In this document: positions 31,061 through 42,319 of the stretch, one piece after another
Numbering within the stretch: the first letter of the stretch is position 1
Layout of the letters: each line of letters starts with the position of its first letter
DNA from: Leptodactylus fallax
Lineage: Eukaryota > Chordata > Amphibia > Anura > Leptodactylidae
NCBI GenBank assembly: GCA_947044405.1
Contig: CAMRHE010000035.1
Span: 9,645,501-9,709,500, forward strand
DNA length: 64,000 nt
Direction of reading: 5' to 3'
Notes under the pieces: model-generated
Databases searched by the model: none
What the model was told of the DNA's origin: nothing
Seen by the model: the letters and a program-made list of their open reading frames with translations, nothing else
Translations under genes and position numbers: made by a program

Positions 31061-34000
31061 ACTACGTATATCCCGGGGTTGAAAATAGCCAAAACATATG
31101 GTCTGTCAGTGGGCACTGGATCGGGGGGAAAGCTGTCAACCATATCTCCCAATTTCTCCTAAACTTATCTAAGCTCCCACCATTGCATGCATAGATTTGT
31201 TCAAATTGATAGTTCAACGATAACATTAATATCAATTCTGACAGTGATGGACAAGAGGTGGATTTCCACCTGCGTGCAATAAGTAGTCGAGCAGCCCCCA
31301 GTACCTGGCATACGACAGTTCTATACCTGCTCGACACTTCTTGGATGCCCAGCAGGAGCAGCGCCATCTCGGGTGCTGATCTCACCCCACCTCCGCACAA
31401 TGTGTTGATCAGGAAAAACAGATACCCAGAAAGGCTGAATGAGTGGGCAGTACCAAAACACATGAGTCAAAGAGCCAACCCCTCCGCAACCTCTCCAACA
31501 ACATGAAGGGCACGAAGGAAAAAACTTAGCCAAACGGAGAGGCGGGTAATACCAACGCAAGAGCAATTTGCTGTATTGCTCCCAATGTGAGGCACATACC
31601 GTGGATTGCTTAGCCCACCCTAACCGCCTCCCGCCAACAGTGAACCTCAAAGCCTCGGCCCAAATCTTCCTCCCAGAGAAGCATGTGTTTTGTTTTTTGA
31701 AAGGTGCAATCCAAGTTCAGCGTACAGTACAGAGTTTTAGTGGCATATGTAGCCGGGGTGGTCAGAGAGTGCAATAGGTCAGCGGCCGGCTGCGGCAGGC
31801 TAATTTGAACCAAGGGGGCGTCAGATAAATAGGAAGCTAATCTAACATAAGTAAATGTCTCTTTTGTAGGTAGGTTATATTTCTCCTCTAGCGTGGAGAA
31901 GGGTACCATAGTGTCACCAATGTATAAATCAGAAATATACTTTATCCCACAGCTGCTCCAAGTGTCTAGGGACAAATGCGGAATCTTATGAGGGAGCACT
32001 TTGAGAGGCAGATTCAGGGTGACCCCAGGGATGTTGCTATCTGAGATGTCGCAAAAAGTGTGCCACGCCTTAACTGTAGCTAGTACAGCCGGTGGTACAG
32101 AAGGTGGTAAGCGCTTGGTGGGCTCGGACGCTAACAAGAAGCTTTCCCAGTCGGTAATCTGAGCCATTTTAGTCTCCACCTCTGGCCATAGTTTATCATG
32201 GTTCGAGGTAAGCCAGAATTTAAGTTGCCCTAAAATTATAGCTAAGTGGTAATGGTACAGATTAGGTATTCCCATGCCTCCGTTGTCTCTAGATTTGAAG
32301 AGTGTATGTAGAGCTACTCTGGGTTTGTAGGCATTTCAAATGAAAGCCACCATCTGCTTTTGGAAGCTCTGAAAAACAGACCTAGGTATCGGAACAACTA
32401 GGGTTCTCAAAAAATAGAGTATTCTAGGAAGAATCAACATTTTATATAACACTATCCTCCCCATCCATCCATGTTCAAATTTAGTCAACACATCCAGCTC
32501 TTTCTGAAGGGAAACTAACAAACCTGGGAAGTTGGCTTTAACTAGATCTTTTGGGTCCGGAGTCAGCTGAATTCCGAGATAGGGTAATGATAGTGGGCAC
32601 TGTTGATAAGATGAAGAGTCTTTGATATAACATATATAACTTTGTGTCAGACCAAGTCCCAGAATCTGGGACTTGGATTCATTAACTTTATAGTATGACA
32701 ACGCTCCAAAGTCCGACACCGTCCGGGCAACCGTGCAGAGTGTGTTGTCGGAATAAGAAAGGGATAGTATTATATCATCTTCGAATAAATTAATTCTATG
32801 GTCCAAATGACCCAACTTAATACCATTAAGACCAGGATGTGACCTAATTTTTTCCGCTAAAGGCTCCATCATTAAGGAAAATATTAGGGGGTACAACGGG
32901 CATCCCTGTCTCGTGCCGTTAGTGATAGGGAAGGGGCGGGAAAGAACCCCATTCACCAGCACCCGTGCGGACGGGTCAGAGTAGAGTGCAGAGATCGCAT
33001 TAGCTATGGGGCCCGAAAAGCCAAACTTACTTAGAACTTCAAAAAGATAACCCCAATGAACCCTATCGAACGCCTTCTCCGCATCCAAGGACAGGAGCAG
33101 AGAAGGCGTCCGCCGAGCCCGGGCCGCCGCAACCAGCGCGATCACATGTCTCGTGCCATCTGGGGCCTGTCTCCCTTTGGTAAAGCCCACCTGGTCGCGG
33201 CCAATCAGTTGGGGCATTATGTCCAAAAGCCAATTCGCTAGAACCTTGGCACATAACTTGACATCTGCATTTAATAATGATATAGGCCTGTAATTAGAAG
33301 GTAGAGAGGTATCCTTGCCCGGCTTAGGTAACGTCACGATCGTAGCCGTTAGCATCTCCTGGGGAAATCTGCCAGTAGACATTGCCAAGTTAAACACTAC
33401 TGTAATATGAGATAGGATATGTGACTTGAATAATTTGTAATATTCCCCCGAGAACCCATCTGGACCAGGAGATTTATTGGGCTTTAAGCCATCTATCGCT
33501 TTAGCCACTTCCTGATTAGATATGGGAGCGTTTAAAGATTGGAGCTGCGTTTGGGAGATAGAGGGAAGTTGCAAGGAGTTGAGAAACTGAATGATATCCA
33601 ATCTAGACGGCTGCCCGGTGTCCGGGTCCTCCCTTAAATTGTACAAGTCCTGATAGTATTTACTGAATTCATCAGCAATATGCTGCGGATGAAACAGTTT
33701 TGCATTAGTCGATTTGGAGAGAATAAATGGAATTCTAGACTTAATTCTAGCCGCCTTGACTCGCTGTGCCATCAGTTTACTTGCTTTATTAAACGACCGG
33801 TAGTAGGACGCCTTCATTTGTTTAGAGTGTTTCTCGAAATCCACCAATAGGTGTGCCCTTAAGTCATCTCTAACTTTTTGCAAGGAAGCCAGTAAAGTGG
33901 GATTAGGGGCTGTCTTATGTTGTTTCTCTAGAGACGTAATGGAAGCCAGTAGCTCCTTCATTGCATGTGATCTCATGTGCTTAAAGCGTGATGCATGCTG

Positions 34001-34878
34001 AATCAATGAGCCCCTGACAAAGGCCTTATGGGAATTCCAGAGGCAAAATTTGTCAGTTACTGACGGAGTATTAATATCAAAGAATTCGACAATGTCTGTG
34101 GATAATTTTTCAGACACTGATTTCAGGGACATGACATATGTATTATTGCGCCATGACACAGGGGGGGCTGTTGTGGCACCATAACGGATTGTAAGGGTAA
34201 CAGGCGCGTGGTCGGACCACGTGATATTGCCTATCTTACAGCATTGTACTCTAAAGAGCATATCAGTCTGGACCAGAAACATGTCTATTCTGGAATATGA
34301 ATGATGTCTGGCAGAGTAATAGGTATAGTCTTTCTCGGAGGCATGAAAACACCTCCAGACATGATGAAGCTCCTCTTGTCGAAGCCAGGGCCCTAGTTGT
34401 TGAGGCACATGCTTGCCGCGATGAGTAGAATCAGCTGCAGCATCATGCACTATATTAAGATCACCACACAAAATAACCTGACCCTGTGCATGTTTTCTCA
34501 CCTTCCTCAATACCCGATTTAAAAAGGAGATTTGAGATGTGTTAGGACAGTACACATTCAAGATAGTAAAAGGGCAGTTATCAATTAAACATATGAGAGC
34601 TACATAGCGGCCCTTGGGGTCAGTGTTGACATGTACGAGCTGAAAGGATACTGTATTTTTAACTGCTATAAGGACACCTGCAACCTTCCTAGAGGCATTT
34701 GAGCAGTAGATGTATGGGAAAAGTCTATGAGAAAATCTTGGTGGAGAGGGTCACAGAAGTGCGTTTCCTGTAAACATATTACATCCGCCGCAGATCAGAG
34801 AGCCTCCTTCCACAACATTGAACGTTTAAAGGGACTATTCAGGCCCCTTACATTAAGTGACAAAATTTTCACTCCCAT
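31060..34878 (-). pseudogene. L1 ORF2: endonuclease, reverse transcriptase, zinc knuckle; broken
   Basis: Starts at 34878 with MGVKILSLNVRGLN (AP endonuclease block 1), CLQETHF, then after a stop and frameshift VYCPN, GDLNIV, SRIDMF and SDHAPV. Reverse transcriptase motifs are KSPGPDGFSGEYYK, RPISLLNADVKL, KGRQAPDGTRH, SLDAEKAFDRV and RQGCPLYPLIFSL. The catalytic box reads LFEDDIIL, where the family has F/Y-A-D-D, so Ala is replaced by Glu. A TGA stop at 32338-32336 replaces a Trp in VAFIW. The C-terminus changes frame near 31640 and again near 31470, but shows CWRGCGGVGSLTHVFWYC, the L1 zinc-knuckle-like motif. The protein nicks DNA and primes reverse transcription at the nick. At least two stops and three frameshifts make it inactive. 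Confidence 0.95.
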
Positions 34879-34900
34879 GAAAACATTTAAAAATTAAGTA

Positions 34901-36450
34901 CAGTCATGGCCAAAAGTTTTGAGAATGATACAAATATTAATGTTTACAAAGTCTACTGCTTCAGTTTTTCTAATGGCAATTTGCATATACTCCAGAATGT
35001 TATAAAGAGTGATCAGCTTAACAGCAATTACTTGCAAAGTCAATATTTGCCTAGAAAATGAACTTTATCCCCCAAAACACATTTCAACATCATTGCAGCC
35101 CTGCCTTAAAAGGACCACCTAACATCGTTTCAGTGATTACTCCATTAACACAGGTGTGGGTGTTGATGAGGACAGGGCTGGAGATCAATCTGTCATGATT
35201 AAGTAAGAATGACACCACTGGACACTTTAAAAGGAGGCTGGTGCTTTCCATCATTGTTTCTCTTCTGTTAACCATGGTTATCTCTAAAGAAACACGTGCA
35301 GTCATCATTGCACTGCACAAAAATGGCCTAACTGGGAAGAGTATTGCAGCTAGAAAGATTCAACAATCTATCGCATCATCAAGAACTTCAAGGAGAGCGG
35401 TTCCATTGGTGCCAAAAAGGCTCCAGGGCGCCCAAGAAAGACCAGCAAGCGGCAGGACCGTCTCTTAAAAGTGTTTCAGCTGCGGGATCGGGCTACCAGC
35501 AGTGCAGCGCTTGCTGAGGAATGGCAGCAGGCAGGTGTGAGTGCATCTGCACACACTGTGAGGCGCAGACTCTTGGAGCAAGGCCTGGTCTCAAGGAGGG
35601 CAGCAAAGAAGCCACTTCTCTCCCGAAAAAACATCAGAGACAGACTGATATTCTGCAAAAGGTACAGGGAGTGGACTGCTGAGGACTGGGGTAAAGTCAT
35701 TTTCTCTGATGAATCCCCTTTTCGATTGTTTGGAACATCTGGAAAACAGCTTATTCGGAGAAGAAGAGATGAGCGCTACCACCAGTCTTGTCTCATGCCA
35801 ACTGTAAAGCATCCTGAAACCATTCATGTGTGGGGTTGCTTCTCAGCCAAGGGAATCGGCTCTCTCACAGTCTTGCCTAAAAGCACAGCCATGAATAAAG
35901 AATGGTACCAGAATGTCCTCCAAGAGCAACTTCTCCCAACCGTCCAAGAGCAGTTTGGCGCTCAACAATGCCTTTTCCAGCATGATGGAGCACCTTGCCA
36001 TAAAGCAAAGGTGATAACTAAATGGCTCAGGGAACAAAACATAGAGATTTTGGGTCCATGGCCTGGAAACTCCCCAGATCTTAATCCCATTGAGAACTTG
36101 TGGTCAATCATCAAGAGACGGGTGGACAAACAAAAACCAACAAATTCAGACAAAATTAAAGCATTGATTCTGCAAGAATGGACTGCTATCAGTCAGGATT
36201 TGGTCCAGAAGTTGATTGAGAGCATGCCAGGGAAAATTGCAGAGGTCCTGAAGAAGAAGGGTCAACACTGCAAATTACTTGCTGCATTAACTCATTCTGT
36301 CAATATAAGCTTCTGTTACTCATAATATGAATGCAATTATATTTCTGTATGTGATAAAAACATCTGACAAACACACATAAAAACCAGAGGGCAGCAGATC
36401 ATGTGAAAATATAATATTTGTGTCATTCTCAAAACTTTTGGCCATGACTG
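34901..36450 (+). mobile_element. Tc1/mariner element, family T2
   Basis: Ends 'cagtcatggccaaaagtttt' and 'aaaacttttggccatgactg' are perfect inverted copies, with TA on both sides (34899-34900, 36451-36452). Length 1550 bp. It sits in the L1, 22 bp upstream of the ORF2 start codon and antisense to the L1. The transposase has one frameshift. Confidence 0.96.
35274..36325 (+). pseudogene. Tc1 transposase (family T2), one frameshift
   Basis: MVISKETRAVIIALHKNGLT starts at 35274. The first helix-turn-helix is followed by a frameshift near 35355-35365. The rest is open to 36325: GRPRKTSKRQDR (GRPR AT-hook-like motif), the second helix-turn-helix, VIFSDESPF (first Asp), CLFQHDGAPCH (second Asp) and NSPDLNPIENLW (the third acidic residue, Glu, of the DD34E triad). 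C-terminal length is normal. About 350 residues in total, the usual size for the family. One small indel is the only visible defect, so this was active recently on an evolutionary scale. Confidence 0.95.
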
Positions 36451-36689
36451 TACACAAACTGGCAGTAAGATAACTGAAGTGCTAGAGTGTTCTCAAGAAT
36501 AAGTCCATCAGGCCTAAGAGGGTAAAACTGGTTAAGAAAAGTGTTAAACCTAGAACTAGTTAACAATAAAAAGAGTAGTTGTACAAAACCATGCAGTATA
36601 ATACTGCGCAAACTTGGGGGAAATTTTGCCATAGAGTACAAACACAGAAGGTAGCGCAAGTGACTCACAGAGTGTCCATTGCAGGGTAT

Positions 36690-37970
36690 TCACTCGGCAG
36701 AGCTTTTGGATTTCCACAGAGGATCCAGTTTGTGGGACTCAGTTCTGGGTGGTTTCTGGACATCAGGGGCAGGTGGTGGTAGGTTCCATTGTAGTAGTAG
36801 ATTCTTGCCAGTGTCGAGGGAGTTAAATGTATGGGTTGCTCCATTCTTTACGACAAGAATTTTTGTAGGGAATCCCCACTTAAAGGGAACATTGTGTTGA
36901 CGAAGGACCGCCGTAATGGGAGCGAGCTTTCTTCTGGCGGCAATGGTGGCCTGAGACAGATCTGTAAATAGTTGAATAGCTTTGAAAGGCTCAGGCAGAG
37001 AAGATCTTTTCCTGGATTCGTTCATGAGACAATCTTTGACATGGTAAAAATGTATGCGGGCAAGAGTATCCCTAGGTATATGGTCAGGCATTCCTTTCGG
37101 CTTTGGAAGGCGGTGTGCCCTGTCGATGATCAGGTCCGCATCGGAGCAATGTGGCAGGGTCGCTTTCATTAGCCGTTGCAAAAAAGGAATCAATTCCCTG
37201 GCAGCGACTGACTCTGGTATGCCACGAAACTTAACATTGTTCCGTCTATTTCTATCCTCCGTGCCGGCTAATTTAAGTTTAACTGCCGTCAATTCTTCCT
37301 CGAGATCGCTATGGGCATCTACTATGGTATTATGTGCAGAAGCGAACTCGCCCATTTTATTTTCAACATGGTTAAGTCTATCGCCAAGAGAGTCAACCGT
37401 GGCGGAAACGGATGAAATTGCTTTAGTGATATCTTTCTGAATAGATCTATGCAAAGCTAGCATCATATCTTTCAAGAAGGACTCAGAAGCTGATTGGGTG
37501 CCTGCTGGGATAGACTGAAGCACATCAGACTCGTAATGTTGGGGTTCTTCTATAGAGGTCCCCGGGTGCGAATCAAAACAGAAAGTGGTATCCCATATCA
37601 TTCGTTGTTTCACTGGGCTATGTGTGGGGGTAGTGTCACCTGTCGGTGGAGTTGTAGGTGCAGGGGAAGCAGCAAGCTGGCAAGCTGCAGCTAACATGGC
37701 TGCTGAGGAGGGTTGGAGGCCCCTCTTAGAAGCCTGCTGTGGGCCTGCTTGGCTGCTGGAAAGACTCCCTTGGGAGTCTGTGCTATCGCCCTGTGCTATC
37801 AAGTGCTGCGACAGCTGACCTGTGGTATGTGTCGTCCCGGCAGATAAGCGGTCGGCTGCGCGCTGGTGCGGAGGGAGAAGGGACGCATCGGCTCCATCTT
37901 GCCCAGAGGCCTGCGCTGCAAAAAAGTCTGTGAACCGCTTGGGAGGACCCTTTTTTCTCCGCTTCGCCAT
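36690..37970 (-). CDS. L1 ORF1 protein, apparently intact
   Basis: 426 codons from 37970. The start MAKRRKKGPPKRFTDFF was preferred over an upstream in-frame Met, which lies in the 5' UTR and flanking DNA. The N-terminus is basic and then low-complexity. A coiled coil follows (around residues 200-260, SVSATVDSLGDRL, LEEELTAVKLKL), then the RRM-like domain starting NNVKFRGIPES, with IIDRAHRLPKPKG, and a C-terminal domain with FTDLSQATIAARR and a basic tail. It would form trimers that coat L1 RNA. No stop or frameshift was seen, in contrast to ORF2. An Ala/Pro/Thr-rich region at about residues 90-150 is typical of this family. Confidence 0.9.
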   Translation of the reverse strand: MAKRRKKGPPKRFTDFFAAQASGQDGADASLLPPHQRAADRLSAGTTHTTGQLSQHLIAQGDSTDSQGSLSSSQAGPQQASKRGLQPSSAAMLAAACQLAASPAPTTPPTGDTTPTHSPVKQRMIWDTTFCFDSHPGTSIEEPQHYESDVLQSIPAGTQSASESFLKDMMLALHRSIQKDITKAISSVSATVDSLGDRLNHVENKMGEFASAHNTIVDAHSDLEEELTAVKLKLAGTEDRNRRNNVKFRGIPESVAARELIPFLQRLMKATLPHCSDADLIIDRAHRLPKPKGMPDHIPRDTLARIHFYHVKDCLMNESRKRSSLPEPFKAIQLFTDLSQATIAARRKLAPITAVLRQHNVPFKWGFPTKILVVKNGATHTFNSLDTGKNLLLQWNLPPPAPDVQKPPRTESHKLDPLWKSKSSAE

Positions 37971-38138
37971 TCTGCGATGTCCCCTGATGTATTTGGACCC
38001 CAATGGAGGTAATGAGCCGGCGTATGTCGGCGCTGAGCAGAGCGATGAGCCGCTTATTACTGTGAGGCCACGGAGCACTTCTAAGCTGCAGCCATCTAAC
38101 TCGGCAGTCAAGCCACGCCCCAACACAGGACCATTTTT

Positions 38139-41100
38139 CAAAAATGTGTCACTTTATATGGCAATAACTTTGGGATGCTTTAACTTACCCATGTGATTCT
38201 GAGACTGTTTTTCGTGACACATTGTACGTTAGTGGTAAACATTGACCGATATTTTTTGCATTTATTTATGAAAAAAAGAAATAGGAAATTTGTTGGAAAT
38301 TTGGAAACTTTCACAATTATCAAAATGTGAAATGCTCTGCTTTTCAGTCATACCCCCCACATACATTAATAAATATATTTATAAATTTATAAAATCGGCA
38401 ATATCTTTTAATCGTCCTTTAATTTATTTTGGACGTTAGAAGGCAGCGATTTTCCAGATTTACAGGAAATTTCCCAAACCCATTTGTTAGGGAAAACTTC
38501 GGTTCTGAAGGGGATTTTAAAGGCTTGTGTTTCACATTTTCAAAACTACACTCCTTGAATAATTCAAAACAGCATTTGGGAAGTTTATTAACCCTTTAAG
38601 CTTTTCATACGAATTAAAATAATATGGAAGTGAAATTTAGAAATGTCATTTTTTTTTCCAATAAGAAGTTCATTTAGCATTAAAATTTACACATTCATAC
38701 GTGGTTAGAAGGAGAAAATGTGTCCCACAATTTGTTATGCAATTTCTCCCAAGCACGAAAATACCCCACACGGATATAAACTGCTGTTTCGACACATGGC
38801 AGAACGCCAAAGGGAAGGAGCGCAACTGGCCGTTTGAAAAGCAGATTTTGCTGGAATAGTTTTCAGGTTTCATGTCTCATTTGCAGAGCCCCTAAAGTGC
38901 CAGTACAATGGAAATCCCCAAAAAGTGACCCCATTTTAGAAACTACACCCCTCACAGAATTTATCAAGGGGTATAATGAGAATTTTGACCTAAAAAATGT
39001 TTTTAAAAAAGAAATGTGCAGTGGATGATGCAAAATAAAAATTGAAATGATCCCAGATATCTGCTATTTCAGTGCTCGATATGTCATGTCTAGCTCATGG
39101 CACTGTGAAAAGTCAGCTCTCTAGTTATGTTCTGTATCCTGATTTTGGAAACACCCTACATGCGGCCCTAATCTTTTGCCTGGAAACACAACAGGGCTCA
39201 GAAGTGAAAGAGCACTGGGTACAGTTGTGGCCTAATTTGGACCTTTACACTGAAATAAATTAACCCCCAAAATTTGACCCCAATTTAGAAACTGAACCCC
39301 TCAAGGAATTTCACAAGGGTTATCATTTTGAATGCAAGAGTGCGTCCCAAAAATGAAAAAGAAAATTGAAGTTTTTAAACAAATATGCTATTTCAGTGCA
39401 CAATATGTTGTGCTCACTTTGTGCCATCAGAGACATACACTCCTAAAACAATTAAGTGGGTTATCCTGGGAACAAAAAAGTTGTATAAGTGGATGTAAAC
39501 TGCTGTTTGGGCACACAACAGGGCTCAGAAGGGAAGGAGCACTTCACTTTTTAACTTTCGGAGTATAGATTTAGAGGGACTTTCTGGACACCATGTTGTT
39601 TTTGCAGAGCCCCAGAGGTGCCAATAAACTGGAATTCACCAAGAAGTGACCCCATTTTATAAAAGCCACTTTATTAAAAAAAAACAACAATCTAAATCTG
39701 CGCTCCAAAAGCCACATAGTGCTATTTCACAAAGCAGTTTATGCCCACATGTATGATGACACTGTTGTACCCAGCATAACGTACTTAGCATCATATGTGG
39801 GCATAAACTGCTGGCACACAGTCGGACAAAGAAGGGAAGAAGCACAATTTGGTTTTTGGACGTCATGCCCTTTAATTGGCAGTAATATCCTCAGACTAGA
39901 GACCTCATTTTGAAAACTACACCCCTAACTGGATTTATCAAGTGGCGTAGTGAACATTTTTAACCCTTGCTTATTCTATTAATTTAGTTTCAAGAAATGA
40001 ATGTGCAGATGCAAAGTGCAATTTTTCCCGAGATAAGACATTTCAGTGCCAGATATGTTGCACCCAGTTTGCGCCATCAGATACACATACTCCAAAAACG
40101 GTTAAGCAGGTATCCCAGACACAACAGCTTTTGGAGTGCTCGTCTCTGACACAAGCTGGACACAACATATTGCACACTGAAATGACGTATCTCTGGAAAA
40201 ACTGCCATTTTCACTTTATCATCAGCGGCGCATTCATTTCTGGAAAATAAATTAATGCAACACTAGGGGATTTTAAAATGATCACTGCACCTCTGGATAA
40301 ATTCCTGCAAGGGTGCAGTTTCCAAAATGGGATTCCATTTTACTGGCATTTCAGGTGCTCCGCAAAAGCAGCATGGTGTCCACAAACCAAACCGTCTAAA
40401 TCTGTGCTCCAAAAAAACAAATCGTGCCCTTCCCTTCTGTGCCTGGCTGTGTGCCTAAACAGCAGTTTATACCAACATATAACATTGTTTAGTATGTTAT
40501 CCTGGGTACAACAGTGTCATAAATGTGGCTTTTTGAGTGAAGATTTAGATTGTTTGGTTTTTGCACACCATGTTATGTTTGCAGAGACCCTAGAGGTGCC
40601 AGTAAAGTGGAATCCCCTAGGGTCGTGGTGGCAAGCATATGGCACATGTGTCAGAGGGAGCACTCAGAGCACTTTCTGTGGGCACACGCACTGTCACCCC
40701 AGCCAGGCTCCTTGATCGCTCGCTAACTGAGAATCCAGGACAGCTGTCCCAGATCCCCTGGCAAGAGAGCGCTTCTTTCAGGGGTATGTGCAAATGCAGA
40801 TGGCTGAAAACTGTCAGCATACACCGTGGGTCTGTAGCTTACACTGACTGAAGATTATGACCTCTGCCCTGATGCAGGCGCGATAACGTCTTTCATCAGC
40901 GCCTGCACTGAGGTGAAAAAAGGAGGTCGTCCGGCTGCTCTTCGTGGGAGTGCAGGTAAGTACAGGAGCACACTCTACTGTGTGGAGGCCTCGGTGGAGC
41001 CAACTCTACTGTGTGGAGGAGATGTCATTATACGGACCGCATTTGTGATAAGTTAGTGGGTTCTGAGTTGCAGTATGGGCACTTGGTCTCTAAAAGGTTC

Positions 41101-41640
41101 GCTATCACTGCCCTAGGGGGTGACCCCATTTTGAAAACTAAAACCCTCAAAAGATTTATCAAGGGGCGTTGCGAGCATTGATTTACCCAAAGTGAATGCA
41201 CAGCAGATGGTTAAAAGTAAATATGTAAGCTATGGGGAGTACATTGGGAGCACCAAATTCCCAATTATTTTCCCAGTAGTTCCTATGATTATGGGGTCAC
41301 TTCTGGTGTCTTTTCCCTCGTAAGCTCGCACAGCCTATACATTCCCTTCCTGCCACAGCCAGTTTTGCTCTAAAGATATGGTGATTTTGGGTGGTTTTGA
41401 CACCACATTATACAAAGAATATGTTTTTTTACATTTTTCTGGTGATGTAGCCATACGAGGGTTTGTTTTTTGTTTTTTTTTGCAGAATGAGATGCATTTT
41501 GTAATGACACCATTTTGGGGTGCCTATAACTTATAGACTAAATGTTATTAGCTCTTTCTTGGTGGATAAAAAATATCATCAGTTCTGGCACTGCTTTTTA
41601 CCTTTTAATTTTTTTGCAGTTCAGTGTACAGCATAAGTAG
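38139..41640. repeat. Degenerate tandem repeat field, module about 350 bp, partly inverted
   Basis: The word group 'gaccccattttagaaacta' / 'acccctca' / 'atttatcaaggggt' recurs at about 38927, 39278, 39648, 39900 and 41120. A second group ('ctgctgtttgggcacacaac', 'gaagggaaggagcac') recurs at about 38782, 39165, 39498 and 39805, and in inverted form at about 40428-40470. Spacing is about 350 bp where regular. The field is interrupted by a hAT-type insertion. Frames up to 145 codons occur but show no motif and are unlikely to be real. Confidence 0.65.
40623..41110. mobile_element. Non-autonomous hAT-type element
   Basis: Right end 'aggttcgctatcactg' is a typical hAT terminus (CAGTGATAGCGAAC on the other strand). 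The left end 'tcgtggtggcaagcatatgg' is its decayed partner. Both sides have the 8-bp direct repeat 'ccctaggg' (40615-40622, 41111-41118), the target duplication length of hAT elements. No transposase remains in the 488 bp. Confidence 0.82.
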
Positions 41641-42031
41641 TCAGTACCATTAAAGCAATAACCAATCTCAGTTTTTTTTTATAGTTACTAATTTTGCAGA
41701 ACAATAACATTTTTATTTTTCTACTGACAAAGTTGGATGATGATTTTTTTCGGACAAGTTCTGCTTTTAAGCTGTACTGTTTTGAGGTACATATGACTTT
41801 TTGATCACTTTTTGTGAGGCAAAATATCGTTATTTCCAGTATTTTTTCTTTCATTTTTGTTTCACAGCGTTCACTGTGCAGGTTAAAAAACATTTCAGTT
41901 TTATTGTACGGGTTGCTACGGATGCGGTGATAACAAATATATAATTGTTTTTAGTAACTTTTAGTTTTATTTTTATATAGGAAAGGGGCATTTTTGGAGT
42001 TTATTCACTTTTAACACTTAAGAGTTGAGAT
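41641..42031. other. Intron 1, AT-rich stretch
   Basis: No feature recognised. Probably a continuation of the dispersed repeat to its left. Confidence 0.35.

Positions 42032-42073
<42 letters not shown>
42032..42073. repeat. (TA)n microsatellite
   Basis: Uninterrupted AT dinucleotides, about 20 units. Confidence 0.95.
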
Positions 42074-42075
<2 letters not shown>

Positions 42076-42319
42076 GACATTAAGGTATTGGAAACAACTT
42101 AGATGCCACAGTCAAACATGACCACAGCATCTAAGTGGCTAACACCTGTGATTCTGTGATTGGAGCTCAGCTCTGATCGGGGGTGTTGGAGAAGGGTGCT
42201 AGCTGTAAGTTGTCTGAGCAGGCAGAAGGCTTCCGCTGTAATAGTAAGGAGGCTTGCCTTAACACCTTGGCAGCTACAACGTACTATTAAATCCAATGTT
42301 ACAGTCACATAGTTGGGTT

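Larger units (their letters stand above)
30485..38121 (-). mobile_element. Full-length L1-type LINE interrupted by a Tc1 element
   Basis: Flanked by perfect 17-bp target duplications 'aacacaggaccattttt' at 30468-30484 and 38122-38138. The 5' end is at 38121 ('ggggcgtggcttgac' on the minus strand), with a 150-bp 5' UTR. ORF1 (37970-36690) and ORF2 (34878 to about 31060) follow, then a 3' UTR with CAATAAAA near 30500 and a short A-rich tail. Without the 1.55-kb Tc1 insertion (34901-36450) it is about 6.1 kb. It lies in MMS22L intron 1 in sense orientation. Confidence 0.95.

Noticed and set aside
40278..40715. 145-codon open frame in the tandem-repeat field
   Set aside because: Crosses the border of the hAT-type insertion (40623), so it cannot be a conserved gene.
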